A stretch of 64,000 nucleotides of DNA from Linnemannia hyalina (lineage: Eukaryota; Mortierellomycota; Mortierellomycetes; Mortierellales; Mortierellaceae): the NCBI GenBank assembly GCA_019671135.1, contig JAHRHY010000010.1, positions 620,001-684,000 of the forward strand, in the 5' to 3' direction. The position numbers and the translations under genes were made by a program. Under the pieces are notes generated by a model that saw only the letters and a list, made by a program, of their open reading frames with translations, was not told the origin of the DNA and made no database searches. Positions 23,539 to 36,230 of this stretch are shown piece by piece. Numbering within the stretch: position 1 is the stretch's first letter; the number at the start of each line of letters is the position of its first letter.

Positions 23539-25531
23539 ATGATCTCACTACCGCGGTCCGCCAAGCTGGCCTTCGGCTTCGTCATCATCTTCTGCATCTT
23601 TGCCTTCACTTTCCAGCTTCAGCCCTCCCTCTCTCGCGACAGGTTGAGTACACAGGATGACCAGTATAGTCGTGAACGTTTCCCACTGGAGAGGGCCACG
23701 GACCGTCCTTCAACTCCACTCTTCAAGGTATTGAGCGAGCCTTTTTGTTCGCCTTCCTTCACCAACCCAACCATGAACCTAAACAAAGAAACAGGGCTGT
23801 TGTTCTGATGGGTCAGTTGATAGTGACACAATCATGCTAGCATCTCCAGTGAGAGAAAGATCTATAACCTATTGTGTTGACTATTTCTTAGGTCCCAGAC
23901 AACCTCCATCTCACTCATGACGTGGCAATCCCCCAGAATATCCCACCATGGACACAGGAGGACACAGACATGCTCGACACCACCATTGGATTCGATATGA
24001 AGACAAAGTTTATCAAGGAAGAGTACGGAAAAGAGGAGACGATCGACAACGCCGACAAGCTCAACTTTGCAGAGCTGGCGCGCGCCGAAAAGTTGTACAA
24101 GTCTCTCTGGAACCACGTCCACCCCACCTACCAAAAGCTTGCAGGACGCAACGACAGGGATAAAGAAAAGGCGCTAATCCAGCTGGCCAAGACTCATCCC
24201 GAGATTGATTTCCTCTTGCGACTGGAGAGACGTCTGTTCCCTTGGGTTCAGTATGTCCGTCAATCGTCGTTCTCGCTCCACAGCACCTTCAAGGGCCGTG
24301 GGTTGGTCTTTTGTGCAGGCAACAACCAGTTCGAGTTCGTGGTGACCTCCATCCAGGCTGTTCGCAATCGCTTGAAGTCCACCCTTCCGATCCAGGTCTT
24401 CCATATGGGCGATGGCGACATGTCCCCTGCTCGTCAGGACTATCTGCGTCAGATGGCGACCGATGTTGAAATCATTGATGTGACAAAAATTCTGGACAAC
24501 GATTATATGCGCCTTGGTGGATGGTCTATCAAACCTTTTGCCATGCTGGCTTCTTCTTTTGAGGAGGTCATGTTTGTCGATGCCGATGCCTACTTTTTAC
24601 AGGTAAGAGAGATCCCGGAGCATGTGGATTTATTTACAGTCTACTTCAAGATGCATTTGGTTTCATCATTGACTGAGCAAGCACTAATTCATTGACGATG
24701 AACATAAAATAGGACCCAGCAGTGCTCTTCCAGGATCCAGGATATTTGGCGACAGGAGCGTTGTTCTTTTACGACAGGACACTGTTCCCAGGCTGGACTG
24801 TTGGACCCGACTGGCTGAAATCGATCACGCCTATCCTCTCCTCGTTCCCCCGCATCTCGCGCATGTTCAGAATGAAGTCGGCCCACGAACAAGAGTCAGG
24901 AGTGGTCCTCATCAACAAGAAGACACGATTTTTGGGTTTGATGGGCACGTGCAAGATGAACGGCAAGTGGGAGCGCGACCTTGTCAGCTACAAGATCTTC
25001 CACGGCGACAAGGAGACGTTCTGGATTGGATTTGAGATGATCCAGGAGCCCTACGTCTTTATGCGCAACTACGGAGGCGTCATTGGAGAGCTCCGTCCCG
25101 ACAACGAAAACTCCGTTTGCGGAGCACAGTTGCATCAGGATTACCGCGGTCGCCCCCTGTGGTGGAACGGTGGACTTTACCGCAACAAGAACGCTGGCGT
25201 GAACCGGTACCTTCAGTTCGACTACTGGATGACTGGAGGAGGAGACCAGAAGCATCGCGAGAGGGACACAGACGATCCCGTGGTTTTACAGAAGATTCTG
25301 AAGGAGTTGGGATTGTCGTCCAAGGATCAGATACCCAAGGAGCCCAAGGACGCGGACTGGGACTTTGGCGAGAGTTGTTTGGCAGGCGCTCGAGTCAACA
25401 TGCTCACGCAGCGGGAAAAGACGCTTGCCAATGGCTTTGTCGGCATTGACAAGGTCGCGCGTGAGGACAGCCGTAGGATCAACAACGGCGAGGAGGTCAA
25501 ACCTAGGGACCACAACTGGGAGACTGTTTAG
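23539..25531 (+). CDS. Mnn1-type alpha-mannosyltransferase (GT71), 572 aa
   Basis: Predicted type II Golgi membrane glycosyltransferase extending mannose chains on secreted proteins. Exons: 23539-23727, 23892-24602, 24713-25531, all joined in phase 0. Residues ~8-28 form one transmembrane anchor after a short basic cytosolic tail; a low-complexity stem follows. The catalytic domain has the GT71-style opening RGLVFCAGNNQFEF, then LGGWSIKPFAMLASSFEEVMFVD leading to the metal/sugar-nucleotide DxD motif (DADAY, about 293-297), which sits right at the end of exon 2. The C-terminal part carries W-rich segments (LWWNGGLYRNKN). Length and order fit the fungal mannosyltransferase family Mannosyl_trans3. 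Linkage specificity cannot be told from sequence. Confidence 0.88.
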
Positions 25532-26184
25532 AGACTCTGCGCAGGCGCACTGCCACTGCGTTGTTCGACTATTTATTTTTAATATCCGCGACATCCTTTT
25601 TGATATTCCAAAAACTACTACAATTGCCGAACTGCCGCCCTTCTTGTAACATAGAAAGATTCGATATTCGCAGAAAACATAAAAAAGGGATGATTGGCGG
25701 GCGGGCTATGTTTGTACGGCCTTCATCTTCACTTGCTTTTGATCCTGCCACTGCTTGCCAGCTTGGCATGTCATGTTATGTTTACCCGTGCGCTAATCTT
25801 GCGGCGTGGCTGAACTTGAAGGAAGGAGGGGGGAATAAAGCATGATGCTGGGCAAAAGCCTATGCACCCAGCCAACCAACCAGCCAACCGTATCCCCACA
25901 GCCAACAGTGTCCCCGCAGCCTGCCTCGTCGGAATGGACGCATAATTGGCTCGATGTCTAAAACATAGCGCGTTTCCTCTACATGCGATACTCGCCGCAG
26001 CGGTGTTTTTTTCACATAAAAAAGCTGGGATATCCCCGTCGTTATTTTTCACGCAATCCAGCTTCACTTCTCAATAAGACAAACAAAACAACAACAGCGA
26101 AAGCCCTCACTTAACCACTTAAGCTTGTGTTCCCCTTCTCGCCCACACAATCCCATGAAACTGCAATTGAGGCGACCGTATAAC
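25532..26184. other. intergenic upstream of esterase C
   Basis: No gene seen. It includes a run of CCAACCA-type repeats near 25865-25890 and the A-rich leader of esterase C. Confidence 0.45.
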
Positions 26185-28894
26185 ATGAACCAAAAGATGA
26201 TGACACCCATCATCACAAAGGTCCTCCTGGTCGCTTCCTGCCTGGCCACTGCCGCATCCGCCTCTCCTCTCTACCGTCGCCAGTCGTCTCAAGAGTCCAG
26301 TTTGGTCCAGGATGCGCCTTTGGCCGGTGATCTGGCGGGGGTCCATCTCTTGCTCAACAACGACCTTGACTCCAATACGCCCAAGCATCCTGTTATCTTT
26401 CTCGCAGAGGCTAGGAGTTATAAGGATAGTCGGCATGTCTGTGACAGACTCGGCGAAGGTATTTACTTTTCTTGAACATTTTCAAAGGAGGTACCCATTT
26501 TAATCCTTGTAAAAGAGATGTTAACCAATTAACGTGGGATCGATGTCTTTTTGTTTGTCCTTTAGATTTGGTCGACTCTGGGAACCTCGGGTTTGCAAAA
26601 GACTTACTGGACATCACGCGTATTGCTGCCAACGATCTCAAGAAGGTGTCGCGGCTCTGGGTCAAGAACGCCGACACTTCCTCCTCTTCCTGCACAGCAT
26701 TCGATCGCAAGTCTGGCCATACAGTCCAACTCCCCTGCATAACACACTTACCCGCCCTCTGCGCCAACACCCTCCCCCGTTACCAGATTGGTCCTGACGT
26801 CCATACCGACAAGACGAAACAAATCAAGGTCCGCACCCCCCATGCCGGCACCTATCAGGGATACCGTGACCAGAACCAGTTCCGGTTCTTGGGGATCAAG
26901 TATGCGCAGCCCCCTGTTGATCGACTTCGGTTCTTGCCTCCCCAGCGGATGAAGGCAGGTGATGCGGACAAGGCGAAGGATGCGACCAAGTATGGGTTCG
27001 TGTGTACGCAGGACGCGTATGAGGGGGATGCGAAACCTAACGCGACGGAGGAGATGTTTTCGTTGGGTGCTCCCGAAAGTGAGGATTGTCTGCACCTCAA
27101 TGTCTTTACGCCGAGTTTATCAAGCGAGCAAGGCGGTAGTGGGAAGAAGAAGGGGTTGGCGGTGATGGTGTATGTTCATGGTGGAGGGTTCACGTCGTTC
27201 TCGGGGTCATCCCCTGTGTTTGAGCCTGGTAACCTTGTCTCGCGAGGCGGTGTCGTCGTTGTTACATTAAGTAAGCTCGTGTTCTATGTTTTGCATCAGA
27301 TTTGAGTGTTTTGTTGACACCCTATGACGAATACTTACCTCCTTGTGCACTTTCTTCCCTACACTCTGTAGATTACAGACTGGGCATTTTCGGCTTCTTT
27401 GAGAGCCCACCTTTGATCTCTCGTTCCAAGGCCACGGGAAACCTTGCAATCCGAGACCAGATAGCGGCACTCCAGTGGGTCCAGGACAACATTGTCGCGT
27501 TTGGAGGTGATCCAGACCAGGTCACCATCTTTGGTGAAAGTGCGGGTGGATTCTCGATGCGCGCTCTTCTCTCGGTTCCTGCTGCATTTGGGTTGTACAA
27601 GAACGTTATTTCTCAATCAGACCTGCTTGGCATGTAAGTTTGACCTGGCCTGTGGTGCATAGAAAAGAAAGGAGATGTCCATTCTGGGTAAAACAATAAG
27701 AGTTGCTGACACGCACATGTCTTTTTCTTTTTCGCCTTTGTTAGTCCGTTCTCGAGCCCAAAGATTGCAGGAGAGATTGGCGCAGGATTGCTAAAGTACC
27801 TTGGCTGCTCGCCCTCCGACTTTGCCTGCGCACAGAGCAAGACCGCTGTCCAAGTCCAGATCGCAGAACACAACGCCACCATGGATGTCATCCTGGCCGA
27901 CGGAAACGAATGGTTAATGAACGCCGGAAGCGTGTACCGACCCACCATCGACGGCGACTTTTTCCCAGGTGACTTTGCAGATCTTGTCAGGACCGGTCGC
28001 TATAACCGCAAGGCGAATATCCTATGGGGCTCGACTCGGGATGAGGCGGCGGCGTTCTTGCCCTATGCCTTCCCGAAACCTATCCCACTCGACGAGGAGG
28101 ATAAGGCTTTGGCGGGGTACTTACTGGAGGACCGGACCAAGAAGCTCTTCACCTCTCCCGCCTACGCGCTCAACAAATCCGATACCGACACGATCCGGAA
28201 CGAGCTCTCGATTGCGGTCACAGACTTGCTCTGGGCGTGTGCGGTTCAGAGGATGAGTCGAGGCACGGCAAGTCAGCATTCGAAAGTCTACACCTACAGG
28301 ATGGACTACGGCCGCAACATCTACTCGACATTTAGCGACATTTCTCCCCCATTCTGTCGCGGACGCATTTGCCACGCTGACGATGTGATCCCTTCATTCG
28401 GATCTGGGGATGTGAAATATGGCACAGTCCAGACGGGCTCTGATGCTCGCTTCTCAAGGCAGGTGATCGATCGGTTCGTTACATTTGCCAAGACCGGGAG
28501 CCCGAACCCGAAGAAGGATAGTGGGGTGTTGGGGCTTGCGGCGAGGAATGCGGATGTGACGAGTGTAAAGTGGCCCGAGTATGTGAGTGGAGAGGATCGG
28601 GTGTTTGTGTTTGAGGAGACGGCGGGGCGGGTTGAGGTTGGGAAGGATACGGAGCGGTGTCATTGGATTGGATTGAGAAGAATGTACATTATGATTATCA
28701 GGTCCATGCGCCTAATGGCAAGTTTGTGCCTATTTTCCCCTAGATATGTTTGTCATTTAGTTATCTATGTTTGTATAAAGTTTCTTATTTTTTTCTCCAT
28801 GAACACGACGATGACAGTGAAGTTGAGGATGAGGATGAGTATGAATCATAACAGGGGCGGACGAAAGATGGGGGGATGGTTAGACATAGGATGA
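26185..28894 (+). CDS. secreted lectin-like/carboxylesterase C, 3' frameshifted
   Basis: Third member of the esterase family. Exons: 26185-26458, 26566-27270, 27372-27633, 27745-28894. Start chosen at 26185 (A at -3; gives a short n-region before the hydrophobic core VLLVASCLATAASA); an in-frame ATG at 26155 would add ten residues. Lectin-like region ends in LPCITHLPALC; the esterase domain has HGGGF, GESAG, STRDEA and CHADD, so the triad is present. Near the 3' end attgg is tandemly duplicated (28662-28671). This shifts the frame, so the conserved tail (WIEKN...FVPIFP, stop at 28741-28743 in the other frame) is replaced by about 70 unrelated residues up to 28894. Enzyme activity may survive because the change follows all catalytic residues. 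Could also be an assembly error. Confidence 0.85.
28662..28671 (+). repeat. 5-bp tandem duplication causing a frameshift
   Basis: attgg occurs twice in succession. Removing one copy restores the reading frame that ends, like gene D, in DYQVH.P.GKFVPIFP followed by a stop at 28741. Confidence 0.8.
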
Positions 28895-29466
28895 CCAACC
28901 GATCTGAACCTAGATGTTTACCAAGGAGATACTGGTCGTTCAGCTTACTTATACAAAACTATATATACAATACTATATATATCTTTGATGAAATCGATGT
29001 CGTCTTTCGCGTCGACGATGTGTGTGTTTGTGATTTGTGGGGTGTTGGTGTTTGTAAGAACGATACAAAAAAGCGAATGGGCGATGCAGTGGCAATAAGT
29101 CAATGCATATTGCATTGATATGCGCGTGAATAATCTCTGTGCTTGCGGACCAAATTGTTATGCGATAGGTGTTGTGCGCGTAGTACGCTCGTCATCTCTC
29201 GTTCTTTTTCCATCGGATAGCCTATCTTCCAAACTGGAAGAGAAATAATAGCTCTGAGATTGTCGCATTTTTTGGCGGTGCATTATGCTGCGTTTTCCGG
29301 ATCAGAACGGCCAATCTGAAACAACGAGGAAAAAAAGGTTTCTCGTTTACCGTCCACGTCCTCATTTTTCACCTTCCACTGTCTTTACCCCGCACTCCAA
29401 CTCTTTTGTTTTCTCCCATACCTCATCTGTCAGGATCCTCTTCACACAACAAATAAAGTATTCATC
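28895..29466. other. intergenic between esterases C and D
   Basis: No gene seen. If the frameshift in C is an error, this gap begins at 28744. It contains the promoter and leader of gene D. Confidence 0.5.
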
Positions 29467-31991
29467 ATGCCAACAGGAACGACGCTCTTTCTGGCGATTT
29501 GCTTTGCAGCTGCTGCTTTACCTTACAGTTCAACAATCGCATCTCCTTCACCTTCATCAATCTATTCACTCAACCTCAGCAGCAGTAGCTCAAATTTGAC
29601 AGGACTAGTGAAAAATGCCCCCGCAGCCAAGGACATCTCGGGGATTCATCTTTTACTCGATAACGACGTTGACTCCCAGACCCCAAAGAACCCTGTCATA
29701 TTACTTTCGAAACCAAGAGTATACAAGGACAGCCAGTCAACTTGCACCTTATTGGGCGAAAGTATGCATGGCAACACAGCTTGGTTACAAATTGAACATT
29801 TTTTTTCATATATTAGCAGATCACTCACACAAGTATTGGTCGCTCTCTAAACTATTGTAGAACTCGCCTCGGGCAGTACCCCCGGTCTACAACGATTGCT
29901 CAACACAACTCCAGTGGCTGCGAGTGAGGTTAAGGGCGGCAACCAGTACTGGGTCAATAACGGCACTGGAGGAAGTGCTAAATGCACCGCATTCGACCGC
30001 AAGACCGGCCACACACTCCAACTTTCCTGCTCAATCAAGTTACCAGCCCTCTGCACCAACTCCATTGCTCGCACTCAAGTCGGGACCAACAACGACAAAT
30101 CCAAGCAGATCAAGGTCAGGACACCCAAGGCAGGAACGTGGCAAGGATACCGCGACCAGAACCAATTCCGCTTCCTAGGGATCCCCTACGCGGAACCACC
30201 AATCGGAAACCTTCGATTCCAGAAACCTATGCGACTCAACCCACGCAAGTACGGTGGTAACAATAAAGTCAATGATGCGACCGAATACGGATTCGTCTGC
30301 ACACAGCTGCCACTCGGGATCAACTTGACTAGTGAGCAATGGGATTTTTTTCTTGGCGCCAAACAATCGGAGGATTGTCTGCACTTGAATGTGTTTACGC
30401 CGTCGTTGAAGGACAGTCGATCCAAGGGGTTGTCAGTGATGGTCTATGTTCATGGCGGCGGGTATGCTGCCTTGGCATCTTCGGCGCCTATCTATGAGCC
30501 GGGAAACTTGGTCTCTCGAGGAGGGGTTGTTATAGTTACTCTCAGTAAGTTGCTTTCAACCTGACATTGTTACCATGTAATTTTTTTTCGCATGCGATAT
30601 TGACTGAGTTGTGTCCTCTTTCCATGTGTAGACTATCGAATGAGCGTCTTTGGTCTCTTCGAGAACACCCCTGCCATCCCAAGATCCAAGGCCCCAGGAA
30701 ACTTGGCTACCAGAGATCAGATCGCCGCATTGCAATGGGTACGTGACAACATCGCGGCATTTGGAGGCGACCCTAGCCAGGTCACGGTCTTTGGAGAGAG
30801 TGCTGGCGGTTGGTCGATGCGTGCGCTGCTTTCAGCCCCCTCTACTTTTGGTCTCTACAGGAACGTTATTTCTCAGTCAGACCCGATCGACATGTACGTT
30901 CTTCATTTGAAAGACTGCCGGTACCATATTGACAAAGATGCTATTTTTTGTTAGCAACTAATACAACATTGTCCTGACGATGAAATCATAGCCCGCTTTC
31001 GAACCCCAAGTTTGCAGGAAAGATTACCGACCTGACAATGCAGAACCTCGGATGCAAGTCGTCAGATCTGGCCTGTGCACAGAACAAATCGACGGATGAG
31101 ATCACTGCGGCACAAACCAAGGCTCTGGACGTGTTCCTGCGACAGCCCGAGAACAGCTGGGTCCAAACCGCCGCCGTCTTTCGCCCCTGTGTTGACAAGT
31201 CCCTCATACATGCCGATTTCGCCGAGCTGGTCCGAACAGGAAAATACAACAGAAAGGCTAACATCATGTGGGGATCGACCCGGGACGAGGCAGGCGCCTT
31301 TGTGCCACTTATTCTTCCTAATGTGATCCCTTTAGTGGACGAGGATGCGGAGCTAGCGAAACTGATACATAACAACAGGACACGAGGACTCATCCGCTCG
31401 CCTTACTACAAGACCAATGCGTCTGACCCCGACACTGTCCGCGATACGTTTGGCGCTGCCAGTACGGACTACTACTGGACGTGCCCCATCCAAGTCATGA
31501 GTCGAGGCACTGCTGTCCAAAAATCGAATGTCTACACCTACATCATGGATCACGGACGAGGAATTGATGGAGCTCTGGTGAAGGGACAGGTCGGGTACTG
31601 TACAGGGCGAGTCTGTCACGGCGACGACAACATCCCAACTTTCGGATCTGGCGATGCTCTCCCCGGAGTTGAGCAGACAGGCGGCGATGCTCGGTTCTCG
31701 CGCCAGGTCATAGACCGCTTCACTACTTTTGCCAAGACTGGAAGCCCCAACCCGAACAAGAAAGCTGGAAATACCAGTAGTAATCTTGGCGCAGCATTCC
31801 AAAACCCAGATGTGACGAATGTCCAGTGGCCCAAGTACGACAAGTCGAATCCTGTGTTTTTGTTCAATTTACCTAATAGTACGGTTGTTCGGAATGCAGA
31901 TGTGGCCAAGTGTGAGTGGACGGCGAAGAATATCGAGTTTGATTATCAGGTTCACGGACCTACCGGCAAGTTTGTTCCCATTTTTCCATAG
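29467..31991 (+). CDS. secreted lectin-like/carboxylesterase D, 746 aa
   Basis: Intact fourth family member. Exons: 29467-29761, 29861-30544, 30632-30893, 30992-31991. Intron positions and phases equal those of C. Signal peptide at about 1-25 (FLAICFAAAALP core), a Ser-rich spacer, then the lectin-like region with four cysteines, YWVNNG and LSCSIKLPALC. The esterase domain has HGGGY in the oxyanion loop (Tyr in place of Phe), GESAG as nucleophile elbow, STRDEAG for the acidic residue and CHGDD for the histidine. The protein ends in GKFVPIFP. Several N-x-S/T sites fit secretion. Most similar to pseudogene E (for example FDRK...TLQLSCSIKL and the KYGGNN segment). Confidence 0.92.
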
Positions 31992-32033
31992 GCCCCTCCT
32001 CTTTGCATTATTGCCCTTTTTTTGATGAGGTAG

Positions 32034-32039
32034 AATAAA
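32034..32039 (+). terminator. polyadenylation signal of esterase D
   Basis: AATAAA 43 bases downstream of the stop codon at 31991. Confidence 0.45.
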
Positions 32040-32902
32040 GTAATAGCAAAAGAACCTTGAGGTCAACATTAGGGAGGAATATGAAGGAAAAGGAATAACA
32101 CACGTTTTGGACATCGCATTTTTTTCTGTTCGTAATGATTAGTTCTTTCTTCTTATCACACCAGATGTCAATTTCCACCTTCATTATTACTTCTTTTTAT
32201 TAAAAGACATGTTGTCTAGTACCCGCTCCTCATGCTCTTTGTTGGTGCTTGTCTACTCGTCCGTTTATTATCTCTCTTCCTTCGTTCCGAATTCGTTGCA
32301 AATGGTGAGTTGGGGGTTGGGTCATATTTGAGGGCGGGGGGTTGGTGGCGATTGGCTTCTTCCATGACGACTCGAGTGCTGGATGTGTGGATGTGGAGGG
32401 CCTCATGTCGCACGGAGACCGAGGTGTGAGAGGATAGGAGAACCGGGGTTCTAAGATAGAAGAAAAGTATGTGTGTGGCATAGTAAGGAGTGAAGGGCGG
32501 GAAAGAAAGAAAGAAAGAAAGAAAGGTGGAAAGGATGAACGAGGGTAGGAATGTAGGAAGAAATGAAGGAAAGAACAAAACGCAAAAAGAAAGACGAAAG
32601 AAGAAAGATGAAAGAAAGGAAACACCGTCATTCATTGGTATAAACGCGTTTGTCTCAGCGTCAAAGAGATCAAACGCAGTCCTGCTTGTCTCATTCAGCA
32701 AACGTCTTGTTTGTCTATCTGTCGTATGAACTCTTGACGCCAGGAGGCTAACTCTCATTCTCTTCTTCATCTCGGACCCGTGCCTTTATGGAGGTAGATG
32801 TTCTCTTGACCATTGCGCGAACCGCAACAATCGTGGTGTTCCCTCTACCATTCACAAGACCATACGTAAGGTTCATTTTTTCTTCTCATTAAGGCAACAA
32901 CA

Positions 32903-32949
32903 ATGACAGCGACAACGACAACGACAGCGACAACGACAACGACAACGCC
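32903..32949. repeat. GACAAC/GACAGC hexamer repeat
   Basis: About eight imperfect units of gacaac or gacagc in tandem. Confidence 0.8.
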
Positions 32950-33352
32950 AAAAAACGGCCGGTCCCCACAACCTTTCTCACTATTCTTTATTATCAATGA
33001 GACACTCACTCACAGAAGGATGGGAGCGAAAGCATAGAAAGAACGTTACATAGATTTGAAAGGCAGGGTGAAAGGAAAGAGAAACACAAGAAAAAAAAAT
33101 AGGAAACATTGGAATACGAGGATGACCTGGGGGGAAGTGTGTGCAAAGTTAACTTTCGACTGAATTTTGTGGTTTGGTGGCGCCAACTTGTTGCTTTCAT
33201 GGACAGTCACTTTCACTTCTATTTTAAAGTCTGCATGCCAACTCAAAACTTTCCAAAACTACCATTCCTTTTCTCGCATTCACAAACTACATTCCTGAAC
33301 CCAGAACACCTCTCCTTGTCTTCACACCACCATTAGCTCAAAGCAGCCGTAC

Positions 33353-35941
33353 ATGACTGGAGACCTGGACCAGGACGGAAGTCCGCATGGTCAAGCCCAC
33401 TCATCATCCTCTTCATCATCACCATACTCCTTCTCGTCCAGCTCGCTCAGCACACCCACTCACAACGACAAACACGCCTCACCCGACCAGGAAACTGTGA
33501 CAATTGTTCGTCATACCTCAAGAGACCGCGTCTCTTTTGGTCTCGATACCGATGCAGAAGGTTTTTCCTCAGACGAGCCACAACCAAAGGAGAGCCGTAT
33601 CCGGTGGGCGATACTGGGGGCCGCCTGTCTAGTCCTCTTTGGCAACTACTACGCATTCGACAACCCAGCAGCACTAAACCAGCCACTCCAGGAATACATG
33701 GGCATGTCCAATGATACCTACGCCTATTTCCTCAACATTCTTTATACATCGTACTCGCTACCCAACATTGTCTTGCCTTGGTTGGGAGGGTACGCATCGG
33801 ATATCTTTGGTCACCGCCGGCTACTCATCTTCCTCTCATCGATTGTTGCGTTTGGACACTTTGTCGTCTGTCTGGGAGTTGAGCGGAAGAGTGTCCCCAT
33901 GATGGTGCTTGGGCGAGTTCTCTTTGGCGCTGGTGAGAGTCTGGCGGTCGCCCAATCGGCGATCACGGTCAAGTACTTTCAAGGCAAGGAATTGGCCATG
34001 GCCCTGGGCATCAACCTATGGTAAAGCAACACGACCATTTTATTTCCTTATTCCCTCTTCCCATTGCGTTTCGTATCATGGTCCCTTGTAACTGCGATCA
34101 AGAATCACACACCTCTTCTCGTGATGAAGGCTCAATCAAGTTGCTCTGGCGTTTTTGATTTTTTTCCCTCCCCTTGATCCCGTCCTTTAGAAAGTATGTG
34201 CCAGTAAGATACTGGGACTTTTTCTGCTCTCTTACCGACATTCCCAATTTCTCATCCCATGTCTACTTTCCTTATCCCTAAAACGCCGTGTATTTATAGT
34301 ATCGCACGTCTCGGAAGTGTGTTGAACGACATCCTGACCCCCTATATCTGGTCTCGATCGAATGTCCCATCCGCCTTCTGGGGAGGCTTTGTGTCATGTA
34401 TCCTCTCCTTCATGACCGCATGTCTCTTAGCGTGGCTGGACCGACGATACGAGTCTGAGGTTGCGTCAGGATTCTCTCGAGTGCCAACTCACCCGACCGA
34501 TGGTCGCTTTTCCCTTGAAGTATTAGACACAGGAGCAGCATCAACAAACGTCCACCGATATGATCCCCCAACGGCGGCTGCAAATAAGTCACGAAGAGCT
34601 ACTACCTCGGCAGAAGTCATTGGAATGGAGTCACTGGGGAGCAAACGACCCATGGGTGTTGACGGTCTGGAGGAGGGGGGGATTACTTCGTCAGATGACA
34701 GCGAGGATAGCTCTCGTGAGAGCGTGGACCACAGGAATAGCCAGGATCTAATAGTACGCGACAGAGTGTCGTCGAGGACCTCTATTCGTAGCAGGAACAG
34801 GACAGATGGAAACGGCAACGGATCGTCATCATCAGCCAGGGCGAACTGTCTACGCATTTTGAAACCCGTGTGCGATTACTCTCAATCGGCCTGGGTCTTT
34901 TTCCTGATGACGCTGTTGATGGTCGGTGTCCAAGTGCCGTTCAACAGTATCCATGCGGGATTCCTTCAGATGAGATGGTATCACAACGATCCTCAGAAAG
35001 GTATACCTTCTTTCCGCGATGCCTCTTTTGCAATTATCTTTTTTTTCTGCGCTTTGAATTTGCTCCGCACCTTCCGCATTTGGACAATTGAAACTTCCCG
35101 AGCTCGATATTTGTATCTTGTTTTTTTATCCTCACTATAAGCACCCGTCATCATCGATAACTCTGGTATCTGGGTGTGTTTTGTTTGTCTGGCGTGGGCG
35201 CACATTCATTTATTATTATTTTTCGTTTCCTTCCTGCAAAATAGCCGCACAAATCATGACAGTTCCCGACCTCTTTTCAGCGATCCTCGTCCTCCCCGTC
35301 GGATACTTTGTGGATCACTACGGCCAAAAGACATGGCTCTTCATGTTATGTGGACTTATCATTGGATCGTCTCATTTTGTCTTGGGGATCATCCCCGTCC
35401 CAAGCCCCGTCCCTGCCCTGGTCGCCCTGGGGATCGCCAGCGCTATCGGCGCCATCTTCACTAGCGCCATCCCTGTCTTGGTCAAACCGCATCAAATTGC
35501 CACCGCGTAGTAAGTGAACCCCCGATCCTCGTTTCTTACGTCTTGTAGGAACCCATTGGTTTTAGGTCGGGTCAATTGAACTTGAAAAGGCCCAAGCGAA
35601 TCAGGACCTAGAGGATGAACATGAGGAGAAGGGTGAAGAGTGAGTAAATAAGGCGCAACGGTCAACTAACAATCGTACCTTTTTTCTGTGCCACCATTCC
35701 CACCAAATATAGTGGCATATCTTCTTCCGCCATGAACCTAGCCTTCACAATATTCCCACTGATAGTCGCCCGACTAATGACGCTAGACCCAGGTGTATAC
35801 ACCTACGTGGAGGTGTTCTTCTCCTGCTGCGGGCTCTTTGGGTTCCTCCTTGCTATCCGGTTACGGTGTCTTGATGTCCACGGCATCTTGGACCGTAAGG
35901 AGATTGATCGAAAGCCGCGTCGTAGTCGAGTCGAGTCCTGA
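33353..35941 (+). CDS. MFSD1-like lysosomal/vacuolar transporter, 620 aa
   Basis: Major-facilitator protein of the MFSD1 group; animal MFSD1 exports dipeptides from lysosomes. Exons: 33353-34020, 34300-35000, 35245-35509, 35713-35941; all phases match. A Ser-rich cytosolic N-terminus (~80 residues) precedes the first helix (WAILGAACLVLFGNYYAFD). Family marks are the start of helix 2 with LYTSYSLPN, GRVLFGAGE, the GKELAMALG segment and, across the first splice, ARLGSVLND. A hydrophilic loop of about 150 residues, rich in Ser, Arg and Asp, separates the two six-helix halves, longer than usual. The second half has VPDLFSAILVLPVGYFVDHYG, a typical loop-8/9 MFS signature. The tail is basic (RKPRRSRVES). 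Likely vacuolar/lysosomal; the substrate is inferred from the family only. Confidence 0.87.
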
Positions 35942-36178
35942 ACACCATCGAGCGAGATTGATCGAGAAAGAAAAAGAAAAAGGGTTGTTTTGATTTGGTG
36001 TTAGTGATCTAGTCCTGTTTTACATGAAAAATAACTAGTAGCACGGCCATCCCATCAATTCATATCCCTCACTATACGAAAACGCGCATCATAGGCCCAT
36101 AATAGAAATAAAGTAAGATTGCCCTTTTTCTGTCTTGTGCCACTGATCGAGAGACATGAGTGTTTTGAAGGAAAGTGG

Positions 36179-36230
36179 CGATGATGACGATGGTGATGAT
36201 GACGGTGATGATGATGATGATGGTGATGGT
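36179..36230. repeat. GAT trinucleotide microsatellite
   Basis: Imperfect GAT/GGT units in tandem for about 50 bases. Confidence 0.8.

Larger units (their letters stand above)
31992..33352. other. intergenic with simple repeats
   Basis: No gene supported. A purine-rich GAAA/GGAA region spans about 32500-32610 and a GACAAC hexamer repeat lies at about 32903-32949. The 184-codon minus frame at 32216-32770 is a Phe/Ser/Pro-rich translation of the repeat region and is not considered real. Confidence 0.5.

Noticed and set aside
32216..32770. 184-codon minus-strand frame
   Set aside because: Composition follows GAAA/GGAA simple repeats; no start context, domain or splice support.
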